Shown here piece by piece: positions 1 through 8,164 of a stretch of DNA of 33,610 nucleotides. Positions within the stretch are counted from its first letter, which is position 1. Every line of letters starts with the position of its first letter. Made by a program: the position numbers and the translations under genes. The notes beneath the pieces are model-generated. The model had not been told where the DNA came from and ran no database searches. It was given only the letters and a program-made list of their open reading frames with translations. This DNA is from an uncultured Bacilli bacterium. Lineage in GTDB: Bacteria; Bacillota_I; Bacilli_A; RF39; UBA660. The stretch is from contig CALVOO010000004.1 in the NCBI GenBank assembly GCA_944350305.1, positions 1 through 33,610 on the forward strand. Direction: 5' to 3'.

Positions 1-22
1 CTCCTTTCAGAAGTGTATTCTA
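1..22 (-). promoter_or_regulatory. Promoter and SD of a gene off the left edge
   Basis: Read on the minus strand, an extended -10 (TGG followed by TAGAAT at 17-22) is followed by a Shine-Dalgarno AAGGAG at 1-6. This implies a minus-strand gene whose start codon lies just outside the window. No convincing -35 is seen. Confidence 0.4.
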
Positions 23-60
23 CCATATTTTTATAAACAGGTTTTTAATTGATATCTACT

Positions 61-130
61 CTAAGGGGTGCATTTCAACAAAGGAAACGAGGTTTTTATA
101 TGAGAAAATTAAGTTGTGAAGATAAAATTA
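61..130 (+). mobile_element. Possible 5' end of an IS30-like element
   Basis: A segment with ggggtgcatttcaac at 66-80 is followed by an SD-like aaggaaacgagg and an ATG at 100 that opens MRKLSCEDKIK. This resembles the terminal region and first codons of IS30-family transposases. The frame breaks within 30 codons into unrelated sequence. The assignment rests on family memory only, and no complete terminal repeat is visible. Confidence 0.2.
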
Positions 131-131
131 A

Positions 132-366
132 AACATTAATATTAAAGAAATATACTTTGTTCTTTATACTTCTTCAAAAACTCAATATCTAGATTCAGAT
201 AATAACATATTAATTGATGATGACTTAAAAAATTTAGAAGAATGGGAAGAACAATGTGGTTTTCAGTTTTCTTTAATAAAAATTCAAATAATTATGATAG
301 TTATGGAAATAAAAACAATAAATTTATAATTATAAATAATTTATTAAAAATATATGATATAATATA
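132..366 (+). pseudogene. Frameshifted ORF remnant, unknown function
   Basis: An open frame from 132 reads ...SSKTQYLDSDNNILIDDD, then LKNLEEWEEQCGFQFSLIK. It loses frame at the A-run at 278-282. Reading one base later gives NSNNYDSYGNKNNKFIII and continues to a TAA near 366. No start codon is visible and the upstream part is replaced by the IS-like segment. It looks like the 3' part of a dead gene with one single-base deletion. I do not recognise the family. Confidence 0.3.
355..363 (+). promoter_or_regulatory. Extended -10 promoter of the NUDIX gene
   Basis: TG-A-TATAAT at 355-363 is a full extended -10 element lying 26 bases before the ATG at 389. No good -35 is present. SD-like aggaga lies at 375-380. 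Confidence 0.45.
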
Positions 367-388
367 ACCAAGATAGGAGAATTAAAAT

Positions 389-784
389 ATGAAAACAAGA
401 ATTGTACTTACTGGTATTTTAAAAGATAATGATTTACTTTTAGCAGTAAAAAGAAATGAAAATGATGATTTATTTCCGTGTGCATGGGAATTTCCAGGAG
501 GTCATTTAGAAGATGGCGAAACTCTAAAAGAGGGCTTAAAAAGAGAATTAAAAGAAGAAATTGGGTTTACAGATGATTTTGAACCAATAATTACTCATTA
601 TTACGATGAAGTAAAAGAAAAAAATGGTGAGTTATTTCACGATTTAGAATTTGATTTTATTGTAAATGTTGATAGTTCTAAAGTTAATGTTAATTTAAGT
701 GATGAGCATTGTGATTATAAATGGGTTACAAAAGATTCTGAATATCTAGATGAATTTATAAAAGATAAATTATCAAATATATAG
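389..784 (+). CDS. NUDIX hydrolase (MutT-like)
   Basis: A 131-residue protein with a complete NUDIX box at residues 38-60: G-x5-E (GHLEDGE), seven residues, then RELKEEIGF. The family hydrolyses nucleoside diphosphates linked to another moiety using Mg2+ held by the box glutamates. The substrate cannot be read from sequence; MutT-type sanitising of oxidised nucleotides is only one option. The length is normal for a single-domain NUDIX protein. It is the only intact gene in a strip of broken ORFs and IS remnants, so it may be a recent cargo gene. It has its own extended -10 promoter and no operon partner. Confidence 0.85.
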   Translation: MKTRIVLTGILKDNDLLLAVKRNENDDLFPCAWEFPGGHLEDGETLKEGLKRELKEEIGFTDDFEPIITHYYDEVKEKNGELFHDLEFDFIVNVDSSKVNVNLSDEHCDYKWVTKDSEYLDEFIKDKLSNI

Positions 785-946
785 AATTCAAATAATGTTA
801 CTAAAGGTATTATAATAGTTGAATTAAATAATGAGCACATTATTGATATATATATTGATGATGGTATTGACAATATAGTTAGTGGATTATTAAATCAAAT
901 ATTTAATACTTTTGAAAATGCAAAAACTGAATATAACAACTCATAA
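785..946 (+). pseudogene. In-frame coding-like continuation after NUDIX stop
   Basis: Immediately after the NUDIX TAG the same frame stays open for 53 codons (NSNNVTKGIIIVELNNEHII, then DIYIDDGIDNIVSGLLNQIF) and stops at 944-946. It has no start codon or SD. It reads like the tail of a real protein. Either the NUDIX protein was once longer and acquired a TAG, or two unrelated fragments are joined by chance. The family is not recognised. Confidence 0.25.
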
Positions 947-1215
947 AATATTTAGATATTAGTAATTTAACTACCACTTCATTGAATGGAAAAGATCAAT
1001 TATTAAGTTTTATCTAAAATATGCTTAAAATATGTTCGAAATATTATCGATTTATATTTGCCAAGTGTTAAAATATAATAAAATATAATTTTATATAAAT
1101 TATTGGAATTATAAGAGAAAATATTGCATACCAAAAAGATTTTTGAAGTTTTTTTCAAAAATTAAATGCAATTTATATCAAAGATATTTTCATTAATTGT
1201 TTTTCCTTTTTCAAA
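947..1215. other. AT-rich stretch with decayed sequence
   Basis: No gene is supported here. A short coding-like run in another frame (LDISNLTTTSLNGKDQLLSF, about 952-1016) ends at a TAA and may be a remnant. Near 1160-1180 the sequence aaattaaatgcaattt is loosely reminiscent of an IS30-type end lying downstream of the transposase remnant. Confidence 0.3.
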
Positions 1216-1731
1216 CTATTTATTAAGTAGCTTGTAACTCAAATTTATTTCATCTTTTTTAATTTTTTTAAGATGAAACTTTTTAGAAATATCTTCACCA
1301 AATTGTTTTGAAAAGAGTTCATATGGTGTTTGATAATCTAAACTTTTACGTTGAACATTATTGATATTATTCATCATATCGGTAATATTCTTTTTTGTTA
1401 GATTATCAAATGTTATACCTTTTGGAATTATATATCTTACAAATTCATGTTTTCGTTCTATTCCACCTTTTTGCCAAGAAGAATATGTTTCTGCATGAAA
1501 TACATTTATTAGTTTTTCTCCTGTTTCATGATCAAACACAATATCTTATGGTTTTGAAAACTCACGACTATTATCTGTTAATACTACTTCGAACATTTCT
1601 TTAAATAATTTTTCTCCTAAAACATTTTTTATTGAATTAAATACTTTAGTTACTTCAGAAGGTTTATATTTTTTTACTGCATTTAAGTCTTTAAGTAATA
1701 TTCTATATATAATTCCTTGATTTTTTTTCAT
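1216..1731 (-). pseudogene. IS30-family transposase remnant (nonsense, truncated)
   Basis: The C-terminal half of an IS30-type DDE transposase. The DNA reads ...EVVLTDNSREFSKP, then an in-frame TAA at 1546-1548, then DIVFDHETGEK and YSSWQKGGIERKHEFVRY. LTDN carries the second catalytic Asp, and the GIERKHE segment carries the catalytic Glu. The two halves share one frame, so a single nonsense change (for example from TTA) separates them. The N-terminal DNA-binding half and the first catalytic Asp are missing: the right end is cut off at the rpsO promoter. It cannot encode an active enzyme. Confidence 0.75.
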
Positions 1732-1745
1732 AAATAGAGTATGAT
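1717..1745 (+). promoter_or_regulatory. Sigma-A promoter for rpsO-pnp
   Basis: TTGATT at 1717-1722 and TATGAT at 1740-1745 are separated by exactly 17 bases, predicting a start near 1752. The -35 overlaps the edge of the transposase remnant. Confidence 0.6.
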
Positions 1746-1754
1746 TAAGTAGTA

Positions 1755-1800
1755 AGTTTTTTCTTGGTTTAATGAGTCCTCGACTTTTTACTAGGAAATA
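1755..1800 (+). promoter_or_regulatory. Candidate S15-binding leader structure
   Basis: The rpsO 5' UTR can form a nested hairpin. An outer stem pairs ttcttgg (1761-1767) with ctaggaa (1791-1797). An inner stem pairs gagtc (1774-1778) with gactt (1782-1786) around a 3-base loop. Both include G-U pairs. Many bacteria autoregulate rpsO through S15 binding to a leader structure, so this is a reasonable candidate, but the pairing was done by eye. Confidence 0.4.
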
Positions 1801-1828
1801 ACGGATTATAAAAAAAGGAGGAATTATA

Positions 1829-2098
1829 ATGGCTTTAACTAAGGAGCAAAAAGAAACTATTGTTAAGAAATATGCTAAAAGTAAGAATGATACCGGAAGT
1901 GTTGAAGTTCAAGTTGCTTTGTTAACTGAAGAAATTAATGCTTTAACTGAACATTTAAAGGTTCACATTCATGATTTTCATTCTAAATTAGGGCTTATGA
2001 AAATGATAGGTAAAAGAAGAAGTTTACTTAACTACTTAAAGAAAGAAGACGTAGTTAGATATCGTGAACTTATTAAAAGTTTGAATTTAAGAAAGTAG
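1829..2098 (+). CDS. rpsO: 30S ribosomal protein S15
   Basis: An 89-residue protein, the normal length for S15, with the characteristic run [20 protein letters not shown] and a basic C-terminus. It binds 16S rRNA at the central-domain three-way junction early in 30S assembly. A strong AAGGAGG lies 6-7 bases before the ATG. It is followed by a terminator and then pnp; rpsO-pnp is a widely conserved pair. A promoter at 1717-1745 and a structured leader precede it. Confidence 0.98.
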   Translation: MALTKEQKETIVKKYAKSKNDTGSVEVQVALLTEEINALTEHLKVHIHDFHSKLGLMKMIGKRRSLLNYLKKEDVVRYRELIKSLNLRK

Positions 2099-2123
2099 GC
2101 ACTTGTTTTAAGTGTCTTTTTTT
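2098..2123 (+). terminator. rpsO-pnp intergenic terminator
   Basis: The stem ggcactt (2098-2104) pairs with aagtgtc (2110-2116) and is followed by seven T. It overlaps the last base of the rpsO stop. Partial readthrough would set the S15:PNPase ratio. Confidence 0.8.
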
Positions 2124-2140
2124 ATTTAGGAAGGTAATAT

Positions 2141-4276
2141 ATGAAAAGAGTATTTGAATATGAGTTTAATGGTAGGAAATTGATAGTTGAAAATGGAGAA
2201 CTCGCTAAACAAGCGCATGGAGCAGTGTTAGTTAGATACGATGATACCGTTATATTGTCAACTGCTGTTATGAGTAATAATGTGAGCACTGCTGATTTTT
2301 TCCCGCTTACTATTTTATATCAAGAAAAATTGTATTCAGTTGGTAAAATACCTGGCGGTTTTATTAAAAGGGAAGGTAGACCGACTGATGCTGGTACGTT
2401 AGCTGCAAGAACCATAGATAGGCCAATTAGACCTATGTTTGATGAGAACTTTAGAAATGAAGTCCAAGTTGTTAATACAGTCTTAAGTGTAGATAATGAT
2501 TGTACACCCGAAATGACGGCATTATTTGGAACCTCTTTAAGTTTAGGTATTTCACATATTCCATTTGATGAACCTGTAAGTGGAGTAATTGTTGGTAGGG
2601 TAAATGGTGAATTTAAAATTAACCCTACTGCTGTTGAACTTGAAGAAAGTGACATTAATTTGACTGTAGCTGGGACTAAAAATGCGATTACTATGGTTGA
2701 AGCTGGATGTAAAGAAGTTAGTGAAGAGGATATGCTTGAAGCTCTTATGTTCGGACATGAAGCCATAAAGGAATTATGTGCGATTCAAGAAGATATTATT
2801 AGTGAAATTGGTGTAGATAAAATAGAAGTTGAATTAGCAACGTTAGATGACAACATTGTTAAAGAAGTGAGCGACGATATTACTTCTGATATGTTAGAAG
2901 CTATACAAATTGAGGATAAGATTGAAAAATATGCTAGGATTGATGAAGTTAAAGAACTTGCAATTACTCATTATACAGAAAATCATTCTGACAGTGAGAC
3001 TTTAGAAGAAGAACTTAAACAAGTTAAGAAAATTGCTGATAGTATTGAAGCTAATGAAGTTAGAAGACTTATAACTGAAGAAAAAGTTAGACCTGACGGT
3101 CGTGGTATGACTGAAATTAGACCTTTAAGTGGCAGTGTGGACTTGCTTCCTAGAACTCATGGTAGTGCATTATTTACGAGAGGTCAAACTCAAGCTCTTG
3201 CTATAACTACTTTAGGCGCTATGGGTGAGCATCAAATATTGGACGGATTAGGTTTAGAGAACGAAAAAAGGTTTATGTTACATTATAATTTTCCGGCTTT
3301 CTCAGTAGGTGAAACTGGCAGGTATGGTTCACCAGGTAGAAGAGAAATTGGTCATGGTGCATTAGCTGAACGTGCGCTATTACAAGTTATGCCTAGTGAA
3401 GAAGAGTTCCCATATACTGTTAGAGTAGTCAGTGAAGTTTTAGAAAGTAATGGGTCTAGTAGTCAAGCAAGTATATGTGCTGGATGCATGAGTTTAATGT
3501 CTGCAGGAGTTCCAATTAAAAAAATGGTTGCTGGTATTGCAATGGGGCTTATAACTAAAGACGATAAATATACAATTTTAACTGATATTCAAGGTTTAGA
3601 AGATCATATGGGCGATATGGATTTTAAAGTTGCTGGAACTAGAGATGGCATAACGGCTTTACAAATGGATATTAAGATTAAGGGTATAACTCGTGAAATA
3701 TTAAAAGAAAGTCTTACTCAGGCACATGACGCTCGAGAGGAAATATTAGATGTTATGGAATCCATTATAAGTGAACCTAGAAAAGAACTTAGTAAGTATG
3801 CTCCTAAGATTAAGATGATTGATATTAAACCTGAACAAATAAAAGATGTTATCGGACGTGGTGGAGATGTTATTACTAAGATTATACTTGATAGTTCTAA
3901 TGTTAAATCAGTTAATGATAAGGATGCTGTAAAAATTGATATAAGTGATGAAGGACATGTTGTATTGTATCATCAAGACATTGCAATCATTGATAAAGCA
4001 CTTGCTATGATAGAAGATATTATTAAAGAAGTTGAAATAGGTAAGATTTATACAGGTAAAGTTGTTAAAGTTGAAGATTTTGGATGTTTTGTTGAATTGT
4101 GGCCTGGCTGCGAAGGATTAGTGCATGTCAGTCAATTAGATACTAAGCGCGTTGAAAAACCAAGTGATGTAGTCAAAGAGGGAGACGAAATAGTTGTTAA
4201 AGCCACAGGCTATGATAAACGTGGTAAATTGAATTTATCTAGAAAAGAAGTTTTAACTGGTAAAAGCGAAAAATAA
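2141..4276 (+). CDS. pnp: Polyribonucleotide nucleotidyltransferase (PNPase)
   Basis: A 711-residue protein, full length for bacterial PNPase. It degrades RNA 3'-5' using phosphate and can add tails in reverse; in Firmicutes it is the main mRNA-decay exonuclease. Domains in order: a first RNase PH core (from about residue 10, with [11 protein letters not shown]), a helical linker, a second RNase PH core ([12 protein letters not shown], then [20 protein letters not shown]), a KH domain near 555-610 (IGRGGDVI) and an S1 domain near 620-690 ([15 protein letters not shown]). SD aggaagg precedes the ATG. It is cotranscribed with rpsO and ends at a strong terminator. Confidence 0.98.
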   Translation: MKRVFEYEFNGRKLIVENGELAKQAHGAVLVRYDDTVILSTAVMSNNVSTADFFPLTILYQEKLYSVGKIPGGFIKREGRPTDAGTLAARTIDRPIRPMFDENFRNEVQVVNTVLSVDNDCTPEMTALFGTSLSLGISHIPFDEPVSGVIVGRVNGEFKINPTAVELEESDINLTVAGTKNAITMVEAGCKEVSEEDMLEALMFGHEAIKELCAIQEDIISEIGVDKIEVELATLDDNIVKEVSDDITSDMLEAIQIEDKIEKYARIDEVKELAITHYTENHSDSETLEEELKQVKKIADSIEANEVRRLITEEKVRPDGRGMTEIRPLSGSVDLLPRTHGSALFTRGQTQALAITTLGAMGEHQILDGLGLENEKRFMLHYNFPAFSVGETGRYGSPGRREIGHGALAERALLQVMPSEEEFPYTVRVVSEVLESNGSSSQASICAGCMSLMSAGVPIKKMVAGIAMGLITKDDKYTILTDIQGLEDHMGDMDFKVAGTRDGITALQMDIKIKGITREILKESLTQAHDAREEILDVMESIISEPRKELSKYAPKIKMIDIKPEQIKDVIGRGGDVITKIILDSSNVKSVNDKDAVKIDISDEGHVVLYHQDIAIIDKALAMIEDIIKEVEIGKIYTGKVVKVEDFGCFVELWPGCEGLVHVSQLDTKRVEKPSDVVKEGDEIVVKATGYDKRGKLNLSRKEVLTGKSEK

Positions 4277-4299
4277 AAACAGGATTTTCCTGTTTTTTT
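4276..4299. terminator. Terminator between convergent pnp and XRE gene
   Basis: The inverted repeat aaaacagga/tcctgtttt with a T-run (about 4277-4298) sits immediately after the pnp stop and abuts the stop of the opposing XRE gene. The A-run on the other side makes it plausible in both directions. Confidence 0.75.
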
Positions 4300-4549
4300 A
4301 ATCTTCTTTAAAAAGTTTGTCCATGTTTATTTCTAATACTGTTGCAATTCTCCATAAAGTTTCTACTGAAAAGCCACGTCTTCCTTCTTCACTTTCTATT
4401 CTTCTTATAAATTCAAAACTTCTATCTGTATATAATGCTAATTGTTCTTGAGTGTATCCTTTTTCTTTACGATATTTTCTGATATTCTTAGCAATTATCT
4501 TTTTTATGTCTTTGTTAAAGTTAAATTCTTTGTATTCGTAATTACTCAT
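4298..4549 (-). CDS. XRE-family helix-turn-helix regulator
   Basis: An 83-residue single-domain protein. Residues 17-80 form a HTH_3/Cro-CI fold: IRKYRKEKGYTQEQLALYTD, then the recognition-helix region RSFEFIRRIESEEG and the closing LWRIATVLEINMDKLF. There is no ligand or protease domain. A good SD (AAGGAG) lies upstream of the ATG. It sits alone between pnp (convergent) and spoIVA (same strand, separated by the spoIVA terminator), so its targets are unknown. Proteins this small often autoregulate or control a nearby gene. Confidence 0.8.
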   Translation of the reverse strand: MSNYEYKEFNFNKDIKKIIAKNIRKYRKEKGYTQEQLALYTDRSFEFIRRIESEEGRRGFSVETLWRIATVLEINMDKLFKED

Positions 4550-4652
4550 AGAAACACTCCTTGTAAGTTTATTTTCTCATAAAACTTTTAAAAATAATGT
4601 AGTCCCAAAGTACCAGTATTTTTATTTTTTATTATTAATTATTTTTTATACT

Positions 4653-4683
4653 AAAAAAAGTAATTTTATAGATTACTTTTTTT
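4653..4683 (-). terminator. spoIVA terminator
   Basis: AAAAAAAGTAAT pairs with ATTACTTTTTTT around a short loop, directly at the spoIVA stop codon. The symmetrical A and T tracts would let it work on both strands. Confidence 0.8.
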
Positions 4684-6160
4684 AAATTACTATTGCAATT
4701 AAGTTATTACTTCCTTTGTTTACTATCTTTGTTATAGTCTGACATAACTTATATCTTAAACTTTCTGGCATCATTGCAAGTTTTGCTTGTATTCCTTCTT
4801 GTACAATTACATCTAGACTTCTACCAAATATTTCACTTTTCCATATATTGTTTGGATTTTCTTCTTGGTCTTTAAGTAAATAATCAATTAACTCTTTACT
4901 TTGTATTTCACTTCCAATGATTGGTTCAAATGTACTCTCAACGTCAACCTTAATCATATGTATACTTGTTGCGATTGCCTTGAGTTTTACTCCGTATCTT
5001 CCTCCTTGTTTTATTATTTCAGGTTTGTCTAACTTCATATCATCTAGTTTTGGAAATGCAATACCATATCCTGTTTGATATACTTGTTTAAGTGCATCTT
5101 TAAAATTGTCGTACTCGCTTTTTCCATTTTTGAAATCTCTAAATATTTTTAAAAGTTCTGCTTTTGAATCTATGCTTGTTCCAACGGTTTCTTTTAATAC
5201 TTCATCGTATAATTCATTGCTTGCTTCTAAATTTATTGCAACTTCCCCAGTATTTGTGTTTAAGTTTGATATATAGGAGTTACTTATGAAATCATTTTCT
5301 TCAAAGTTTAAATTTATATTATTTATATCTCTTAATTTATTTACGCTTACAACACTTTCTTTCATTGCTTTTACAAAAGCCTCTTTTATAGGGTGTTCGT
5401 TTTCTAATACACCAATCCAATCTGGTATATTTACTTCAATATTTTCCACTGGAAACTCGTATAGAGCTTCTTTTAAAATCATGTAAACTTCGTTTTCTGT
5501 CATATCCAAAACATTCATTGGTATAACTGGAACATCGTATTTATCTTTTATTTCATCACATAAATTTCTAACATCTGGTGTATTTGGATGCGTCGTATTC
5601 ATTATTACTATGAATGGCTTATTTAAGTTCTTTAATTCAGTTATTACTTTTTCTTCGGCATCTATATAACTTCCTCTTGATATCTCGCCAATTGATCCAT
5701 CAGTAGTGACTACAATTCCTATAGTAGAGTGATCTTTTATTACTTTTTCTGTTCCAATTTCAGCAGCTTCGGTAAATGGCAAATCTTCAGTAAACCATGG
5801 TGTTTTTACCATTCTAGGATTTCCTTCTTCATCTAAATATCCTTTACTTTCTGGTGTTACATATCCAACACAGTCAATTAGCTTAATGTTTGTTTCAAAG
5901 TCATCAATTTTTATTTTAGCACCATTAGAAGGTACAAATTTTGGCTCTATTGTCATTATTTGTTTTCCCTGAGCACTTTGAGGGATTTCGTCTAGACATC
6001 TTCTTTTTTCAAAATCATCTTCTATATTAGGTATAACTAGATTTTCTATGAATTTTTTTATAAATGTGCTTTTACCAGTTCTAACTGCACCCACAACACC
6101 TAGATATATTTCGCCATTTGATTTTGAACCGATGCTTTCAATTATTTCTTTTTTATCCAT
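4682..6160 (-). CDS. spoIVA: Stage IV sporulation protein A, coat ATPase
   Basis: SpoIVA is the cytoskeletal ATPase that polymerises on the forespore outer membrane and forms the basement layer of the coat. The sequence is a full-length orthologue: Walker A GVVGAVRTGKSTFIKKF near the N-terminus, the conserved MTIEPKFVPS and DCVGY segments, HSTIGIVVTTDGSIGEI, the C-terminal SIHMIKVDVESTFEPIIG block and the family-typical end NNLIAIVI. There are two ATGs, at 6166 and 6160. The AAAGGTGG SD leaves only 1 base to the first but 7 to the second, so I choose 6160, giving 492 residues (MDKKEIIESIG...), the same as the B. subtilis protein. The partner protein (SpoVID/SipL type) is encoded at 21986. No clear sigma-E promoter could be picked out upstream. 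Confidence 0.97.
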   Translation of the reverse strand: MDKKEIIESIGSKSNGEIYLGVVGAVRTGKSTFIKKFIENLVIPNIEDDFEKRRCLDEIPQSAQGKQIMTIEPKFVPSNGAKIKIDDFETNIKLIDCVGYVTPESKGYLDEEGNPRMVKTPWFTEDLPFTEAAEIGTEKVIKDHSTIGIVVTTDGSIGEISRGSYIDAEEKVITELKNLNKPFIVIMNTTHPNTPDVRNLCDEIKDKYDVPVIPMNVLDMTENEVYMILKEALYEFPVENIEVNIPDWIGVLENEHPIKEAFVKAMKESVVSVNKLRDINNINLNFEENDFISNSYISNLNTNTGEVAINLEASNELYDEVLKETVGTSIDSKAELLKIFRDFKNGKSEYDNFKDALKQVYQTGYGIAFPKLDDMKLDKPEIIKQGGRYGVKLKAIATSIHMIKVDVESTFEPIIGSEIQSKELIDYLLKDQEENPNNIWKSEIFGRSLDVIVQEGIQAKLAMMPESLRYKLCQTITKIVNKGSNNLIAIVI

Positions 6161-6259
6161 ATTCATTCCACCTTTTTTTAATCTTTCATTTAAACTTATG
6201 TTTTTTTTTATTAAAAAAGAACTATTTTTTAAACTAATATTTAAATAATTTCATATGTT

Positions 6260-6268
6260 TGGTATAAT
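6260..6268 (+). promoter_or_regulatory. Extended -10 promoter for CPBP gene
   Basis: TG-G-TATAAT at 6260-6268 matches a full extended -10. The ATG follows 23 bases later with SD taggag in between. The -35 region is only AT-rich. Confidence 0.5.
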
Positions 6269-6290
6269 TAAATTGTGATAGGAGAATATT

Positions 6291-7010
6291 ATGAAAAAAA
6301 ACTTAGAAAGAATTAATACTACTTTAAATAATATTGAGGATAAAGGAAAATACATTTTAATTTTTATACTTTATTTTTTAGGTTTTGTTTTAGGACCATC
6401 TTTATTTTATTCAATTGTAAATAAGTTTTATCCAATTGATGATATAATGATTGCTAATTTGATTGGTAATGGTTTGTATTCCGTATTTATATTTATAATT
6501 TTACATAAAGTTTTAATTAATGATTTTAAAAAACTTAAAAAAAATAAAATTAACAATATGCGAATTATGTTCAAATGGTGGGGTATTGGTCTTGCTATTA
6601 TGATGTTTAGTAATCTTATTATTAATGAAATTGTTTTTAATGGATCTATTGCTGCAAACGAAGAGGCTAATAGAGAAATTATACTTGCATCTCCATACTT
6701 AAGCATATTTCTAGCAGTTTTTTTAGCACCATTTGTTGAAGAATTGACATTTAGATACGGTTTAAGGAAGATTTTTAAAAATGTTTGGTTTTATGCAATA
6801 ACAAGCGGGGTTATTTTTGGACTATTACACGCTATTGCAGGTATTGAATCTGCAAAAGATTTAATTGAACTTTTATATATTATTCCTTATGGAGCACTCG
6901 GTTTTGCTTTTTCAGTTATTTATTATAAAACGGATAATATATGGGTGAATATTTTTACACACATGTTACATAATGGAATTGTTTATTCTATGTTATTATT
7001 ATTTGTATAG
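6291..7010 (+). CDS. CPBP-family intramembrane metalloprotease
   Basis: A 239-residue, multi-membrane-segment protein of the CPBP (CAAX protease/bacteriocin-processing, Abi) family. All three catalytic motifs are present: EExxxR at 150-155 (EELTFR), FxxxH at 176-180 (FGLLH) and HxxxN at 224-228 (HMLHN). Members are glutamate-type membrane proteases related to Rce1; bacterial roles include bacteriocin immunity and processing, but no substrate is evident here. It is followed 7 bases later by the metallophosphoesterase-fold gene, so the two form an operon from the 6260 promoter. It is divergent from spoIVA. Confidence 0.85.
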   Translation: MKKNLERINTTLNNIEDKGKYILIFILYFLGFVLGPSLFYSIVNKFYPIDDIMIANLIGNGLYSVFIFIILHKVLINDFKKLKKNKINNMRIMFKWWGIGLAIMMFSNLIINEIVFNGSIAANEEANREIILASPYLSIFLAVFLAPFVEELTFRYGLRKIFKNVWFYAITSGVIFGLLHAIAGIESAKDLIELLYIIPYGALGFAFSVIYYKTDNIWVNIFTHMLHNGIVYSMLLLFV

Positions 7011-7017
7011 GTGAATT

Positions 7018-7914
7018 ATGGAAGATGAGAAAAAAGAATTAAGTGAAGAAGAAAAAAAGAAAAGTGGTTTTAAGCGAAAGTTTATTAATGTTTTAATTTT
7101 TATTTTAATTATTTCTGTAGGTTTAATAATGTATTCTAGATATATTGGAACTAAAGGATTAGTAGTAAAGGAATACAGAATTACTAATGAAAAAATACCT
7201 TATAACTTTAGTGGTGTTAAAATTGTTCATTTTTCTGATTTACTTTATAAAAGTACTGTGAACTTAGATGATGTTAAAAATATGGTCGAGCGTATTAATG
7301 TGCTTAAACCTGATATAGTTTTTTTTACTGGTGGACTTTTAAGTGAGGGTAAGACTATGAGTGAAGAAGAGTTGGATGAACTTTCTTCTGTTTTAAAAGA
7401 AATTGATTATACTATTGGTAAGTATGCAGTTAAAGGTGACGAAGACGGGGATGAGTTTTCTATTGTCATGGCTGATGCTGATTTTGTTGTTCTAAATAAT
7501 TTTGGAACGTTTGTTTATAATAAAGCATTGACACCTATTTACATTGCTGGACTTTCCAGTTCCATTAGTGATGCGATTAATTTGGATTCTGCTTTTAAAC
7601 TTTTAGATGATGACGCTAATAATGATGTTTATTTTAAAATTCTTTTGATGCATGAAGGCGATAGTGCAATTCCTGTTTTAAAATCACGAAATGATGTTGA
7701 CTTAATTCTTGCCGGTAATTCTTTAAATGGCAGTGTAATTGTACCTTTTTATGGCGGTATTTTTGAAAGTAGGGGAAGTGAAACTTACAAAAAACCTTTT
7801 TATAAAGTAAATGATACACTAATTTTCGTAAGTAGTGGACTCGGCACTAAAAACATAAATTACAGATTCTATAATAAACCATCGTTTAACTTTTATAGGT
7901 TAAAAAGTTTATAG
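7018..7914 (+). CDS. Metallophosphoesterase-fold protein lacking metal ligands
   Basis: A 298-residue protein with a cytoplasmic charged N-terminus, one membrane segment (about 22-40) and an extracellular YkuE-type calcineurin-like phosphoesterase domain. The fold is recognisable from KIVHFSDLLYKS, KPDIVFFTGG, ILLMH, DLILAG and the C-terminal FVSSGLGTKNINYRFYNKP. The metal motifs are degraded: DxH reads D74-L-L, GD reads G105-G106, GNH reads G140-D-E, and GHxH reads G233-N-S-L. Only D74 and H212 remain. It is therefore probably catalytically inactive, a binding or scaffold protein, although the ORF is intact. It is cotranscribed with the CPBP protease. Confidence 0.8.
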   Translation: MEDEKKELSEEEKKKSGFKRKFINVLIFILIISVGLIMYSRYIGTKGLVVKEYRITNEKIPYNFSGVKIVHFSDLLYKSTVNLDDVKNMVERINVLKPDIVFFTGGLLSEGKTMSEEELDELSSVLKEIDYTIGKYAVKGDEDGDEFSIVMADADFVVLNNFGTFVYNKALTPIYIAGLSSSISDAINLDSAFKLLDDDANNDVYFKILLMHEGDSAIPVLKSRNDVDLILAGNSLNGSVIVPFYGGIFESRGSETYKKPFYKVNDTLIFVSSGLGTKNINYRFYNKPSFNFYRLKSL

Positions 7915-7923
7915 CAAAATAAA

Positions 7924-7960
7924 ATACTTCGCATATTTTATAGTAAGCGAGGTGTTTTTT
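7924..7960 (+). terminator. Terminator whose 3' arm holds the next SD
   Basis: The 9-bp stem atacttcgc (7924-7932) pairs with gcgaggtgt (7947-7955, with two G-U pairs) and is followed by T6. It sits just after the phosphoesterase-fold gene. The 3' arm contains GAGGTG, the SD of the ATG at 7961. Confidence 0.6.
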
Positions 7961-8164
7961 ATGTATTATGATGGTTTTAGAAATACTAGTTATAAAAAGT
8001 ATCCAGGTGATGATAGATTTGTACCTTTTGCAGGACCTTTTTTGTTAGGAGCATTGACTGGTGGCGTTGCAACAGCAGTGTTTAACCCTTATAGACCAAG
8101 GCCAATTCCTCCACGACCATATCCTCCAAGGCCATATCCACCATTCGGACCATACATGTATTAA
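7961..8164 (+). CDS. Small proline-rich protein, possible spore coat
   Basis: A 67-residue protein. The start is ATG 7961: the upstream in-frame GTG at 7952 lies inside the SD (GAGG 7949-7952), which is spaced 8 bases from the ATG. It has a polar N-terminus (MYYDGFRNTSYKKYPGDD), a short hydrophobic Gly/Ala segment (FLLGALTGGVATAV) and a Pro/Tyr/Arg tail with repeated PRPYPP units. Similar small proteins are common in spore-formers, and the surrounding genes are sporulation-related, so a coat or spore-surface role is inferred. The stop codon overlaps the stop of the opposing kinase gene in a shared TTAA. Confidence 0.6.
   Translation: MYYDGFRNTSYKKYPGDDRFVPFAGPFLLGALTGGVATAVFNPYRPRPIPPRPYPPRPYPPFGPYMY

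Noticed and set aside
1395-1604. 69-codon plus-strand ORF (MLDYQMLYLLELYILQ...)
   Set aside because: It is the antisense shadow of the transposase remnant, with no SD and no family resemblance.
2320-2766. 148-codon antisense ORF inside pnp
   Set aside because: It is a shadow of a conserved gene. Similar antisense ORFs in lon, infB, pheT and lepA were rejected for the same reason.
6167-6260. Sigma-E promoter upstream of spoIVA
   Set aside because: Several CATA- and ATATT-like words occur, but none have correct spacing; the AT-rich background makes chance matches likely.
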